The translations under genes were made by a program, and so were the position numbers. Under the pieces are notes generated by a model, which saw only the letters and a list, made by a program, of their open reading frames with translations, searched no databases and was not told the DNA's origin. A DNA stretch of 64,000 nucleotides, from NCBI GenBank assembly GCA_964384465.1, contig CAYLLT010000019.1:1-64000 (forward strand), read 5' to 3'. Of the stretch, positions 45,448 through 54,500 are shown in pieces. Source of the DNA: CAYLLT01 sp964384465. GTDB taxonomy: Bacteria > Planctomycetota > Phycisphaerae > UBA1845 > PWPN01. The stretch's first letter is position 1. Every line of letters begins with the position of its first letter.

Positions 45448-46209
45448 CTACCCAGTTCTTCGGTTCAAACACTCGCTCATCGCCAGCCGGAAGCCGAAAT
45501 CCTCGAACCGCTTGTCCGGCGCGAGGCTGCTGCGGGCGGCGCAGCGGGCGTACTTGATGTCGTGCCGCCAGGAGCCGCCGCGGGCGGCGCGGCGATCGCT
45601 GCTCGCAGGGCCGAGCGGATTATCGCGTGGGCTATGATAGTAGTAGTGCGGATCATAGTAGTCGGCGCACCATTCGTGCACGTTGTCGGCCATGTGGTAA
45701 AGTCCAAAGTCATTCGGCCCGGCGGCTTCGGGGCAGCGGATCACCATCGGCCCGCCGATGACCGGGCCGGCGAGACCGCGCTCGTACGGGCCGGCCAGCG
45801 GCAGCGGCTCATCGCCCCACGGATACGCCAACTGCTCGCGTCCGCCGCGGCAGGCATATTCACGCTGAGCTTCCGTGGGCAGGTGATACCGCCGCCCGGT
45901 CATCGATGAAAGCCAGTCCGCATACGCGACGGCATCGTTCCAGCTTACGCCGCAGACGGGAAGATTCGGATGCTCGAATCGCGGCTGTTGCCAGCCCGCC
46001 GGCGCCGCGTGGTGTGTCTCACATAGGAAAACCGCGTATTCGGCGTTGGTGACGGGGCACACGGCCATGGCGAACGGATCGACCCGCACCTCATGCACCG
46101 GTTGCTCGTCAGCCCGGCCGCTCTTATCGCCCATGAGGAACGCTCCGCCGGGCAGATCGCGCATGTCGGGCCGTATCGGACCGGCCCCACTGGTGGACGC
46201 ATTGTTCAT
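45448..46209 (-). CDS. FGE-sulfatase (SUMF1) fold protein, cytoplasmic
   Basis: 253 residues. DLPGGAFLMGDKSGRADEQP, HEVRVDPFAMAVCPVTNAEY, LPTEAQREYACRGG, NDFGLYHMADNVHEWCADYY and RGGSWRHDIKYARCAAR cover the formylglycine-generating enzyme fold. No signal peptide is seen. Many bacterial members are not sulfatase-maturating enzymes but other oxidoreductases or ligand-binding proteins; only one of the two Cys of the true FGE active site can be matched in RCAAR. ATG 46209 behind GAGGGGG is used; GTG 46221 is an alternative. Confidence 0.88.
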   Translation of the reverse strand: MNNASTSGAGPIRPDMRDLPGGAFLMGDKSGRADEQPVHEVRVDPFAMAVCPVTNAEYAVFLCETHHAAPAGWQQPRFEHPNLPVCGVSWNDAVAYADWLSSMTGRRYHLPTEAQREYACRGGREQLAYPWGDEPLPLAGPYERGLAGPVIGGPMVIRCPEAAGPNDFGLYHMADNVHEWCADYYDPHYYYHSPRDNPLGPASSDRRAARGGSWRHDIKYARCAARSSLAPDKRFEDFGFRLAMSECLNRRTG

Positions 46210-46407
46210 GCCGGAATTCACCCCCTCATTAGACTCTTTTAGCTGTCCGGTTCAATCCTCCTTGACTCCGGCCGGTGGATGGGCTAAAACAAGGCAGCCT
46301 CCGATTGGGTCTTCAACGTCATTTTCAGGTTTGTGCTCATCGGGCGTCGTGTTTCTCCACGGCGGGCCGATCCGCATTCTTACCTTTCGACGGGGTTGGA
46401 TTCAGGC

Positions 46408-47532
46408 ATGACGGCAGCGCTCGCAGAAGGCACGCTCGAACTACACGATAAGGGCTGGGGGTTCCTCCGCTCGGCCAAGCGCAATTACGCGGTCCATCCG
46501 ACCGACCCGCTGGTGTCGGGCGACATGGTCCGGCGGCTCGCCCTGCGCGGCGGCGAGAACGTCATCGGCCCCGCCCAGCGTTCCAATGGCCGGCAGGGCG
46601 GCCCGCAGTCCCAATTCTCACTGGCATCCGTCGAGACCATCAACGGCCTGGTCCCTGACGTCTACGGCGAACTCAAACCCTTCGGCGAGCTGACGGTCGT
46701 CGATCCGCGGCAGCGACTGCGGTTCGAGATCCCCGGCGGGCCGCTCACCATGCGTGTCGTCGATCTGATGACGCCCATCGGCCGGGGCCAGCGCGGCCTC
46801 ATCGCCGCCCCGCCGCGGACCGGCAAGACCATCCTGCTCCAGCAGATGGCCGCCGGCATCGCCGCCAATCACCCCGACATCTACATGATGGTGCTGCTCA
46901 TCGACGAGCGGCCCGAAGAAGTCACCGAGATGCGGCGGACGGTGCACGGAGAAGTCGTCGCCTCCAGCAACGATCAGGACATCACCAGCCACCTCCGCAT
47001 TGCCCGCCTCATGATCGAAAAGGGCAAGCGCATGGTCGAGGCCGGCCAGCACATCCTCATCCTGCTCGATTCGCTCACGCGGCTCGGCCGGGCGTTCAAC
47101 GCCGGCACGCGCTCTTCGGGCCGAACCATGAGCGGCGGAATGGACATCCGCGCGCTGACCGAGCCCAAGGCCATCTTCGGCGCCGCCCGCAACATCGAGC
47201 ACGGCGGATCGCTCACCATCATGGCCTCCGCCCTCATCGAGACCGGCAGCCGCATGGACGAGGTGATCTTCAACGAGTTCAAGGGCACCGGCAACATGGA
47301 GATCATGCTCACCCGCGAGCTGGCCAACCTGCGGATCTGGCCGTCGATGGACCTGAACCAGTCCGGCACCCGCAAGGAGGAGCTGCTCCTCGGCAAGGAG
47401 ATTGTCGAAAAGATCTACCGCCTCCGCCGCCAGATCAGCCCCATGCCCATCAACAAGGCCATGGAAACCCTCCTCGAATCCCTCTCCAAGTACCCCAGCA
47501 ACCAGGCCTTCCTCGACAGCATGGCCAAGTAA
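46408..47532 (+). CDS. rho: Transcription termination factor Rho (short form)
   Basis: 374 residues versus about 420 in E. coli. The Rho_N helical domain is absent. Residues 5-60 correspond to the RNA-binding cold-shock domain (LELHDKGWGFLRSAKRNYAV) with a Gly/Gln-rich linker; the motor follows with Walker A APPRTGKT (Lys140), VLLIDERPEEVTEMRR, LLDSLTRLGRAFN and the secondary RNA-binding loop GTGNMEIMLTRELA. It is an ATP-dependent hexameric RNA translocase ending transcription. Upstream in-frame codons to 46333 are not conserved. Confidence 0.94.
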   Translation: MTAALAEGTLELHDKGWGFLRSAKRNYAVHPTDPLVSGDMVRRLALRGGENVIGPAQRSNGRQGGPQSQFSLASVETINGLVPDVYGELKPFGELTVVDPRQRLRFEIPGGPLTMRVVDLMTPIGRGQRGLIAAPPRTGKTILLQQMAAGIAANHPDIYMMVLLIDERPEEVTEMRRTVHGEVVASSNDQDITSHLRIARLMIEKGKRMVEAGQHILILLDSLTRLGRAFNAGTRSSGRTMSGGMDIRALTEPKAIFGAARNIEHGGSLTIMASALIETGSRMDEVIFNEFKGTGNMEIMLTRELANLRIWPSMDLNQSGTRKEELLLGKEIVEKIYRLRRQISPMPINKAMETLLESLSKYPSNQAFLDSMAK

Positions 47533-47539
47533 CCTCCCC

Positions 47540-47642
47540 ATTGTGGCACGGGCGTCCCGCCAGTGGTGTGGCGCTGAGGTCTGTCCGAACCCCGCACCCC
47601 AGTGAGAGGTCCCTGATCCGAGCCGCGAGCGCAAGCGAGCGG
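47540..47642. repeat. Copies of palindrome families D and A (partial)
   Basis: Family D: CATTGTGGCACGGGCGTCCC at 47540-47559 with a GTGTGGC half-complement about 10 bp later. Family A half-site: TCCGAGCCGCGAGCGCAAGC followed by GAGCGG at 47617-47642. Both lie in the 130-bp gap between rho and the Dabb gene. Confidence 0.7.
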
Positions 47643-47662
47643 TCTTTCGCGCGCGACTCATG

Positions 47663-47992
47663 TCATCCCGCCTGCGGCGAATGCACCCAGTCGAACGCGA
47701 CCACGCCGTTCAGCCCCCCGTCCAGCTCGGGGACGATGATCTGCTTGACCTTCTCGTGGTCGGGGTGGGGCAGATACGCGTCACGGCTCTGCGGATCGGC
47801 GAAGGTCATCACGAACCCATGCGTGAACCCTTTGTGCAGACCTTCCCCGCTCGAGTACGGCCCGCCGGAGAAATCGAGCAGTCCGGGGATCTTGCCCCGC
47901 AGACCGTCCAGCGCGGCGAATATCTCGCGGATCTTCCGCTCCGTCGTCGTGTTCTTCAGCTTCAGCAGAACCACGTGCTTGACTTGGGCCAT
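47663..47992 (-). CDS. Dabb-family stress-responsive alpha/beta barrel protein
   Basis: 109 residues. VKHVVLLKLKNTTTERKIRE, LDFSGGPYSSGEGLHKGFTH and GFVMTFADPQSRDAYLPHPDH with VVAFDWV are the Dabb (dimeric alpha/beta barrel) pattern. Family members include plant stress proteins and bacterial proteins of unknown role; some bind small hydrophobic ligands. GGAGG lies five bases before ATG 47992, giving a firm start. Confidence 0.92.
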   Translation of the reverse strand: MAQVKHVVLLKLKNTTTERKIREIFAALDGLRGKIPGLLDFSGGPYSSGEGLHKGFTHGFVMTFADPQSRDAYLPHPDHEKVKQIIVPELDGGLNGVVAFDWVHSPQAG

Positions 47993-48040
47993 AAGTCCTC
48001 CATGGGTTGATCGCGGCAGGGGTCCGGCGCATTCTGCAAA

Positions 48041-48970
48041 TCAGTGAATAATATTAACGCTGCTGGCCGGCTTGGCCGAATCCACGAACTTGTACATCCC
48101 GGGATTGTTCGGATTTGGAACCGCACCATGCTGCCGACCGCTGATCCATTTCTGGCCGGCGGTATGGATGCAGAAAGCATTCGCCGAGATGTAGTTGGTC
48201 TCTGCCGGCGTGATGGCGCCGGCGGCGGTTCTGGAAACCTCGGGCACCAGAATCCGGCCCACGTGGCCATCGGTGAAGCTCATGTCGCCATAGCCCCAGA
48301 GGCCCTGCTTGAGGTGTCGGTTGGCGATCGAATCGGAGTTGGCCCAGCCGCCTTCATCGTTGGCCGTGCTTTCGAGAGCGACCTCCGGGTCCTCCTCGAT
48401 GATCAAAGGAACACCGCTGAGCGCGGTCATCTTCTGCCGGTGATCGTCGCGCGTATAGCTCGGAGTGCTCGCCGTGAGTCGGTTCGCATAATGCGCGCTC
48501 GCGAGGTCTTCCGGCTTGGCGCCGGACAGTAAGTGATTGGCGGTGAAACTGTGGTAAGACTCGCCCCTGTCCATTCGCGGACGGTAGGTTTTGTCGTCCG
48601 GGCAAGTATAAGCCAGCTTCTGTTTCATCATGTATTTTCGATAAATCACACCCCACTCGGGCTGTTTGCCTCTTATTCCGGACTTGCCATAATGGCGCGT
48701 ATCCAAATGATTTGGATCATCGTTATCGCCGCCGAGCCAGTCGGCGTTATTATCGTAACAGCCGCCGGGCAAGCGTCCTTGGTTGTCGTGGGTGTAGAGC
48801 AAGAAGGCCGTCGTGAGTGTCCGAGCGTTAATCTGGCACTGGGTCATCCGGGCCTGGGCCCGGGCTCGCGCCAAAGAAGGCAACAAGATGGCGATCAGCA
48901 AGGCGATGATCGCCACCACCACCAGAATCTCGATCAAGGTAAACGCCCGTCGCCGTCGGCAAGTTCGCAT
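48041..48970 (-). CDS. Prepilin-type signal protein of the planctomycete DUF1559/H-X9-DG-like class
   Basis: 309 residues. Basic leader and prepilin processing site RRAFTLIEILVVVAIIALLI, i.e. the type IV pilin-like N-terminal methylation helix. The body is a large globular domain (ARTLTTAFLLYTHDNQGRLP, YTCPDDKTYRPRMDRGESYH, GDMSFTDGHVGRILVPEV). DxHV-G near the end resembles the H-X9-DG motif of planctomycete pseudopilin expansions. AAAGG lies upstream of ATG 48970. It probably forms surface or periplasmic pilin-like structures; no assembly genes are here. Confidence 0.85.
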   Translation of the reverse strand: MRTCRRRRAFTLIEILVVVAIIALLIAILLPSLARARAQARMTQCQINARTLTTAFLLYTHDNQGRLPGGCYDNNADWLGGDNDDPNHLDTRHYGKSGIRGKQPEWGVIYRKYMMKQKLAYTCPDDKTYRPRMDRGESYHSFTANHLLSGAKPEDLASAHYANRLTASTPSYTRDDHRQKMTALSGVPLIIEEDPEVALESTANDEGGWANSDSIANRHLKQGLWGYGDMSFTDGHVGRILVPEVSRTAAGAITPAETNYISANAFCIHTAGQKWISGRQHGAVPNPNNPGMYKFVDSAKPASSVNIIH

Positions 48971-49118
48971 CCAGACACCTTTGTTCCACAACGTCGTGAA
49001 CGGGCGAGTTTCAAACAGCAAGCAACCAACTGGGAATCCGCCACGCTCCCTGATATCGCTTGGGAAAAGAAAACGGGGCAGGTTCGATTGGTTAGCGGCT
49101 CACGACTCGGTCTTGCTT

Positions 49119-49259
49119 TCACTTGAGGCCGAGTTGTTGCTTAAGCTCCTCCAGCGGCACAGTCTCGGTCTGTCGAGCTCGTTCGTCGAGCAGCGCCATG
49201 AGCTTCGCGTTCGCACGCGTGCGGGCGATCTCCTGGTCGAATTCGTCGATGGCGGTCAT
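49119..49259 (-). CDS. Small antitoxin-like protein, 46 residues
   Basis: ATG 49259 to TGA 49119. Sequence TAIDEFDQEIARTRANAKLM, then ALLDERARQTETVPLEELKQ and QLGLK. The end (VPLEELKQQLGL) resembles the C-terminus of RelB/Phd-type addiction-module antitoxins. It lies 25 bp after the DUF2442 gene, in the same direction, so the three form one unit. Too short to assign firmly. Confidence 0.6.
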   Translation of the reverse strand: MTAIDEFDQEIARTRANAKLMALLDERARQTETVPLEELKQQLGLK

Positions 49260-49284
49260 GATTGTCCCCGGTTTCCGGGCGGCG

Positions 49285-49611
49285 TTATGCCTTTACTCCA
49301 CTTCCTGTTTGCCTGGCCTGAAGCCAGCGCTCAAAGGACGCCTGGCTTTCGCTGGATTTTCTGCCGAGCAACAAGCCTTCAACGCCAATGTCCTCATCGA
49401 GGTCGGGCCAGTGAATACCGTAGCCGGCGCCGCTGATTTGAAAGTTCGCGCGCTCCGCGGGTGTGCCATAAGCCAGACGCGGATACCATCCGATGGGAAC
49501 GGCTATCGTGCGCCCATCTTCGAGGTCAACCGACAGCATGTCATCCGTAACCGTAACACGCATGATTCTAGTGAGCGCCGGGGTTGGGGTGACAGAAACG
49601 ATCCCATTCAT
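49285..49611 (-). CDS. DUF2442 domain protein
   Basis: 108 residues. VTVTDDMLSVDLEDGRTIAV, PIGWYPRLAYGTPAERANFQ and GYGIHWPDLDEDIGVEGLLL are the DUF2442 signature. Such genes usually lie next to a DUF4160 gene, a pairing often suggested to be a toxin-antitoxin-like module. Here the DUF4160 partner lies immediately upstream, broken by a frameshift. An ATG at 49563 is a shorter alternative start; the longer start overlaps the partner's end by 44 bp. Confidence 0.85.
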   Translation of the reverse strand: MNGIVSVTPTPALTRIMRVTVTDDMLSVDLEDGRTIAVPIGWYPRLAYGTPAERANFQISGAGYGIHWPDLDEDIGVEGLLLGRKSSESQASFERWLQARQTGSGVKA

Positions 49612-49826
49612 TTCTCAACGTCTCCACATTGTCCCGAATCGTCCGCTCGATGTCTCGCAGTTCTTTACGACTGAAACCATGGTTCTCGGCCAAGGATACG
49701 TTCGGGTCAAGCCAAAACTTGGCGCTCATGTTCTCTCGGTCAACGTGCGTATGGCGCGGCTCACCGCAGTCGTACGAATAAATAGAAGTATAGACGATAT
49801 GGCCCGATGCGTAAAGTGGTCGGCAT
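49568..49826 (-). pseudogene. DUF4160 protein gene, frameshifted by a 4-bp tandem duplication
   Basis: In frame 1, ATG 49826 encodes PTTLRIGPYRLYFY, the DUF4160 N-terminus. In frame 2, SYDCGEPRHTHVDREN, MSAKFWLDP and GFSRKELRDIERTIRDN complete the domain to the stop at 49568. The junction holds TATT twice in tandem (complement AATAAATA at 49777-49784). Removing one copy restores a single 85-codon frame. Without correction the product ends after about 22 residues. Could be true decay, phase variation or a sequencing error. Confidence 0.8.
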
Positions 49827-49854
49827 CTCAAATGCACGGTATCGGGATTTCTAT

Positions 49855-51387
49855 TCAACTGCAACCGGGGGGTTGGTTGGCGCCGCTCAGGCAACGTAGA
49901 AACAGAGCGAAGTCGGCTTGATCGACGATGCCGCTATTGTTCAGGTCGGCGTCCTCACATCCGGCGGCAACGGTTTGACCAATGGGCGTGAAACATGCCT
50001 GTACGATGCCGAAGTCACCCAGGTCCACGTCGCCATCCAGATCTATGTCAGCACTGTAGTTGGCGACACTGAACATCTCCGAGTCCGCACAGCCCTCGCT
50101 CGAACCGCCGGTTACGCTTGCCAGGGCACAGCGGAACCCGAGGTTGATGGCGCGGTAGTTCGGGCCGATGCCGTCGCTGCGGCTCGCGCAACGCGCGGCG
50201 GTGGCGCTGGCGTGCCACGAGCCGCCGCGAAGAACAATGGTCGTCCCGGTCGCCGGGCCGGTGGGGTTGTTGTACGGGCTGGTGCTGTAATAGGTGTCGC
50301 TGAAAAAGTCGTTGACCCGCTCCCACACGTTGCCGGCCATGTCGTACAGGCCGTAGCCGTTGGGTGCGAAATACCCGACCGGATTGACATAGGGGTAATC
50401 GTCGGAGAATGCCGGGTGATAGCCCCGCGTCGGGCTGGTGTCATACGCAATATTGGCGTTGCTGCTGTAGTTGGCCCGTGCGTGCTGGATAGTGTCCGTA
50501 TCCGACCACGGGAACCGATGCCCGGCCGCGCCGCCCCGGGCCGCCTTCTCCCATTCCGCTTCGCTTGGCAATCGGTAGCCGCTGACCGCGTAGTTGCAAC
50601 TCCAGGTGGAAGTGTTGTAGCACAGCGGCTTGCCCTGCATGGCGCTGCGCCAGTTGGCGTAGGCTGCCGACCCGTAAAAACTCACCAGGTACATCGGGTA
50701 GTTTTCCCGGCCGAAAAGGACGGCGAACGTGCTGCCGTTCCAGGTGATTCGGCTCTGGACTCCGCCATCACCGGTCGTTGTGGCGCAATAGGCGTACGTG
50801 CCTGCGGCATTGTAGACCACGCCGTCGATCACCGTGATCTGGTTGCCCTGAGCCTTGGCCCAGTTCAGCGCGTCCACGTACTGCTGGTTGGTCACCAGTT
50901 TCTGGTCCAAAAAGAAGGCGCTGACGTAGACCGCGTGGACGGGCAGCTCCCAAGAGCCCGCTTCGTTGAAGGTGTCGCCCATCTGGAACTCACCGGCGGG
51001 AACCAGAGCCATGCCGGGTGAAGGCCCGTCGTTGGCACAGACCCGAGCCATCAACGTGCCGGTTAGACCGGGCAGGTCCGCCAGGCAGTCCCAGACGATC
51101 AGCTTGCCCGTACCCGGTGTGATGCCGGAGCCGATCGCCCCAGTGAAGGTTTGTGCGGGTACCGTCCAGGTCTGCCCGCCGTCGTCGCTGACCAGCACAG
51201 AGATCGCGGAGGCATCGCCGTCGGCGTCGGCCAGGTCGTAGCCGATGTCCACCATCTTGGTGCCATCGGTGCGCTGGCTGGCGGTGACATTGCTGACCAC
51301 CGGCGCCGAATTCGCCCAAACCGCGGGTCCGGCCACGAGCATCCAAACCATGCCCATCAGCAGGCCGCACGGCTTCCCGCAGCTCAT
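49855..51387 (-). CDS. Secreted FGE-fold protein with dockerin-like C-terminus
   Basis: 510 residues. Signal peptide (GLLMGMVWMLVAGPAVWA), a beta domain (about 28-120), then an FGE/SUMF1 fold (GMALVPAGEFQMGDTFNEAG, YRLPSEAEWEKAARGGAAGH, NGYGLYDMAGNVWERVNDFF, LRGGSWHASATAARCASR). The last 75 residues hold two EF-hand loops, DIDLDGDVDLGDFGIVQACF and DADLNNSGIVDQADFALFLR, ending in CLSGANQPPGC. The tail closely parallels that of the secreted sugar dehydrogenase (39860). Probably extracellular and possibly anchored through the dockerin-like module. Catalytic FGly formation is unlikely given the family spread. Confidence 0.86.
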   Translation of the reverse strand: MSCGKPCGLLMGMVWMLVAGPAVWANSAPVVSNVTASQRTDGTKMVDIGYDLADADGDASAISVLVSDDGGQTWTVPAQTFTGAIGSGITPGTGKLIVWDCLADLPGLTGTLMARVCANDGPSPGMALVPAGEFQMGDTFNEAGSWELPVHAVYVSAFFLDQKLVTNQQYVDALNWAKAQGNQITVIDGVVYNAAGTYAYCATTTGDGGVQSRITWNGSTFAVLFGRENYPMYLVSFYGSAAYANWRSAMQGKPLCYNTSTWSCNYAVSGYRLPSEAEWEKAARGGAAGHRFPWSDTDTIQHARANYSSNANIAYDTSPTRGYHPAFSDDYPYVNPVGYFAPNGYGLYDMAGNVWERVNDFFSDTYYSTSPYNNPTGPATGTTIVLRGGSWHASATAARCASRSDGIGPNYRAINLGFRCALASVTGGSSEGCADSEMFSVANYSADIDLDGDVDLGDFGIVQACFTPIGQTVAAGCEDADLNNSGIVDQADFALFLRCLSGANQPPGCS

Positions 51388-51489
51388 GGCATCGATCCCT
51401 TCCCGAAATACGCGGTTCCCTCTGGAGGATCAGAAGGTCATGGAAGCATTATACCGCGCCCGGTTCACGATGAAAACGTAGACAGCGTC

Positions 51490-51510
51490 TCACGCCAGCT
51501 TCCACGGCGA
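51490..51510. repeat. 21-bp direct repeat, left copy (R-M island boundary)
   Basis: TCACGCCAGCTTCCACGGCG followed by A, identical over 21 of 21 bases to 55220-55240. The right copy is the last six codons and stop of the Gfo/Idh gene; this left copy is a detached duplicate lying 7 bp after the R-M gene stop. Confidence 0.9.
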
Positions 51511-51517
51511 GCGATGC

Positions 51518-54500
51518 TCAGCTCATCGACAGATCGTCATAGACCTTGAGGACCAGGTCCCCGGCCTCGCCGGGCGTCCACGGCGATTCGCCGCTCTGGA
51601 GGTGCGGGTCGTCCATGTGTCCCGTGCCGGTGAACTGCGTCAGCATGTACTCGGCGTCGTCACGTTCGATGCCATAGAGGTGGAAGAAGGCGGCGTCGAG
51701 TTCGGCCCGGAGTCGGGCGCGCTCGGCTTCCTTCCAGATATGCACGCCGTCGCCCCGCGAGCCTTTGAATTCGCAGGCCTTGGCCAGCGGGATCATGTCC
51801 TCGGCGGTGCAGGAGAGTTTCAGCACGCGCTCGCTGATCCAGTGTTCGAGGGTTTCACGCTTGGACCACGGGCACTTGTCGGCATAGGTATCAGGCGGGA
51901 GCGTGGGGAGCTGCTCGACGATGAAGAAGTTGAGCGTGATGCCGCCGATCTTCTGCCGCGTCACGTAGTCGAAGATGAACGAGTTGACGTTGCCGAGAAA
52001 GCAGCTCGCGCGGCGCGGCTCTACGTCGGTGAGCATGAGCACGAGCTTGTTGGTCACGGCGGATCGGGGCACGAACGACGCGATCATGGTCCGCTCGTTG
52101 GTCGGGCTGGTGATGTCCTTGAAGCCCATGAACCACAGCTTGTTGCCGGGCTGTGCTTCCATCGCCTTCTCGACCGCCGCTTCCTCGACCCACCACCGCG
52201 GCAGTACGGCGTACTCGGGGTTGGCGTGTTGCGTGTCGTAGGTCTTGGTCTTCTGTCCCTGTCGGACCCAGTTGTCATCCTCCACGATCACGCTTGCGGC
52301 CCGGTGGTCGAAGGCCTGGACCATCTTGGCCTCGTAGAGCGGTAACGCCCGCTTCTTGCCGCGGGTGTAGATGTTGCCGTTGCCGCTGAGCGTGTACTTC
52401 TTGCGTTCCCAGACCTTGGCCTCGGTGAAGTGCTCAGCGTCGTTGGTTTGGTGAAACATCGTAAAGAACTTGATCCCCCACGGGTTGCCGCCTTGCCTGC
52501 GGTGCTCGTCGATCAGGATCGGTACGCGCTTGTAGATGGCTCGGGTCAAAGCCGCGTCGCGGCGGGTGCGGAAGATGGGGCAGGTCTTCGTGTTGGGGTT
52601 GAGCAGCTTCATGTCCGCCGCGGTGAGGGGGATGTGGCGTTTCTTGTTCGTGTCCGCTACGTCCTCGATCTCGTGGGCGAAGAACACGAAGTCCGCCTGA
52701 TTGGTTTTGCGGTCTTTCCCGCCGAACACCAGCGCTGTGAACTTGAACGAGCGGTGAACGTCCTCGAAGTAAGGCTTCTTGTTCTCGAAGTCGTAGAGCG
52801 AGACAAGAGCCTTGTCGTCCATCAACGTATTGAAGAACTCCTTGGTCGTGTCGTCGGTGGCGATGCCTGAGGGGACCAGGAGGCCCACCAACCCGTCGGG
52901 GGCGACGATGGAGCGGGCCAGTTCGGCAAAGAGCATGTAGAGGTTCACGTCCCCCTTGCCGGTGAGCGGGTAGTCGCCGCTTTTGCGGGCGTGGGTGAGC
53001 ATGCGGTCGGCGTTCGCCAAAGCCGTCTCGTACGCCGCGAAAAGTTCCGGGTTGTTCTTGGGCAATACGGCGATGCGTTTGCGGCGGTCGGCTGCGCTGA
53101 CGGCCTGCGCGGTCTCGGGGGCTAGGAGAGAGAAGAACTCGCGCTCCTGGACCTTGACCCGCTCCCACGGCGGGTTGCCGATGACGCAGGTGAACCCGCC
53201 CGGCCCACCTTTGGCGAAGATGTCCGGAAAAGCCTCGGCCCAAACTAGGGCCTTGGGGTCCACGGCGGGATCGGTCACCAGGCTGTTGCCGCACACGATG
53301 TGCCTGGAAAGGTCCGCGAGCGTCTTGCCTCGACGGGCCGAGCGTATCCAGAGGGCAAGCTGCGTGATCTCCACCGCCTCCGCCGAGAGGTCCACGCCGT
53401 AGAGGTTGTGGTTCAGGATGAAATCGGGGATGGCGTCTTCGAGCTTGGCAATATCGGCGGCGGGCATCCCGGCGCCCGCCAGGCCGTGGACCACGCTCTT
53501 GTAGTGGGCGTCGAGGGCGTCGTAGGCGCGGATGAGGAACGCGCCGCTCCCGCACGCCAGATCGCAGACGGTGATAGCCTTGAGGCATTCCAGGCACGCG
53601 GACCAATAGGCCAGGAGTCGCTTGGGGTCCTGGTCCTTGCGGGCTTCGGGATCGACCTTGTGCTTCCCTTGGAGAGCCTTAAAGCGTTCGGCGACGATCA
53701 CGTCAACGGTGCGTTCGACGATCAGCCCGGTGAAGGCGGGCGGGGTGTAGTAGATGCCGAAGCGCTTGCGCTGGGCGCTCTTGGGCATCTTCGACAGGGC
53801 GGCGTCCCCGTTGGCTTGCTCGCCCTTGGCGACCTTGACCTTGCCGCGCTGGGTGGTCGTCGCATCGTTGGGCACAGGGTCGCCGTTCTCCACGCCGCTT
53901 TTGAGGGCGAAGAGGCCGCCGACGCGGAGCTTTTCCAATTCGGTGATGGAGCGCTCGAACAGGTGCCCCAGGACTTCGACGTTGACTTCTTCGGAGAAGT
54001 CATACTTACCGAAGCCCATGAAGCCCGCCGTCCAGGGATCGTCCTCCAGCTCAAGGTTGTCGATCTCGTCGTCATGCTTGAAGAGGTTGCCGTTGTAGCC
54101 CACTTCGAGGCCGACGTTCTTACCGCCCCGGTCCACTTCGAAGAAGAGCGCGAGGAAATTCTGCCAGCGTGGATTGGTGGCCCTCTGGAACGGGTTGATG
54201 ACGGACCCCGCGCGTTCGAGACAGTTCTCGCGGATCAGCTCGCGGTCTTCGCAGAAGGCGATGAAGATGATGCGGTCCAGGAGTCTTTGTGCGATACGGA
54301 TGGCGGCGTCCAGCGACTTGCCCCGTTCTTTGTGTAAATGCTCGATGAGGCGGAGCCGCTGGAACTGGTACGACTTGTACAAGTCGTCGCCGACATCCTT
54401 CTGGCGTATCTCGGTGTTGTGCAGCAGTTCAAGAGCACGGGGCCTCTGCCCGAGTTTGGACGGCAGCAGCCCGCCGCGCTCGAAGAGCAGGTAGAACTCG

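Noticed and set aside
45430..45470. Fluoride riboswitch upstream of crcB
   Set aside because: Only about 18 bp separate crcB from the preceding gene, and no matching motif is found there.
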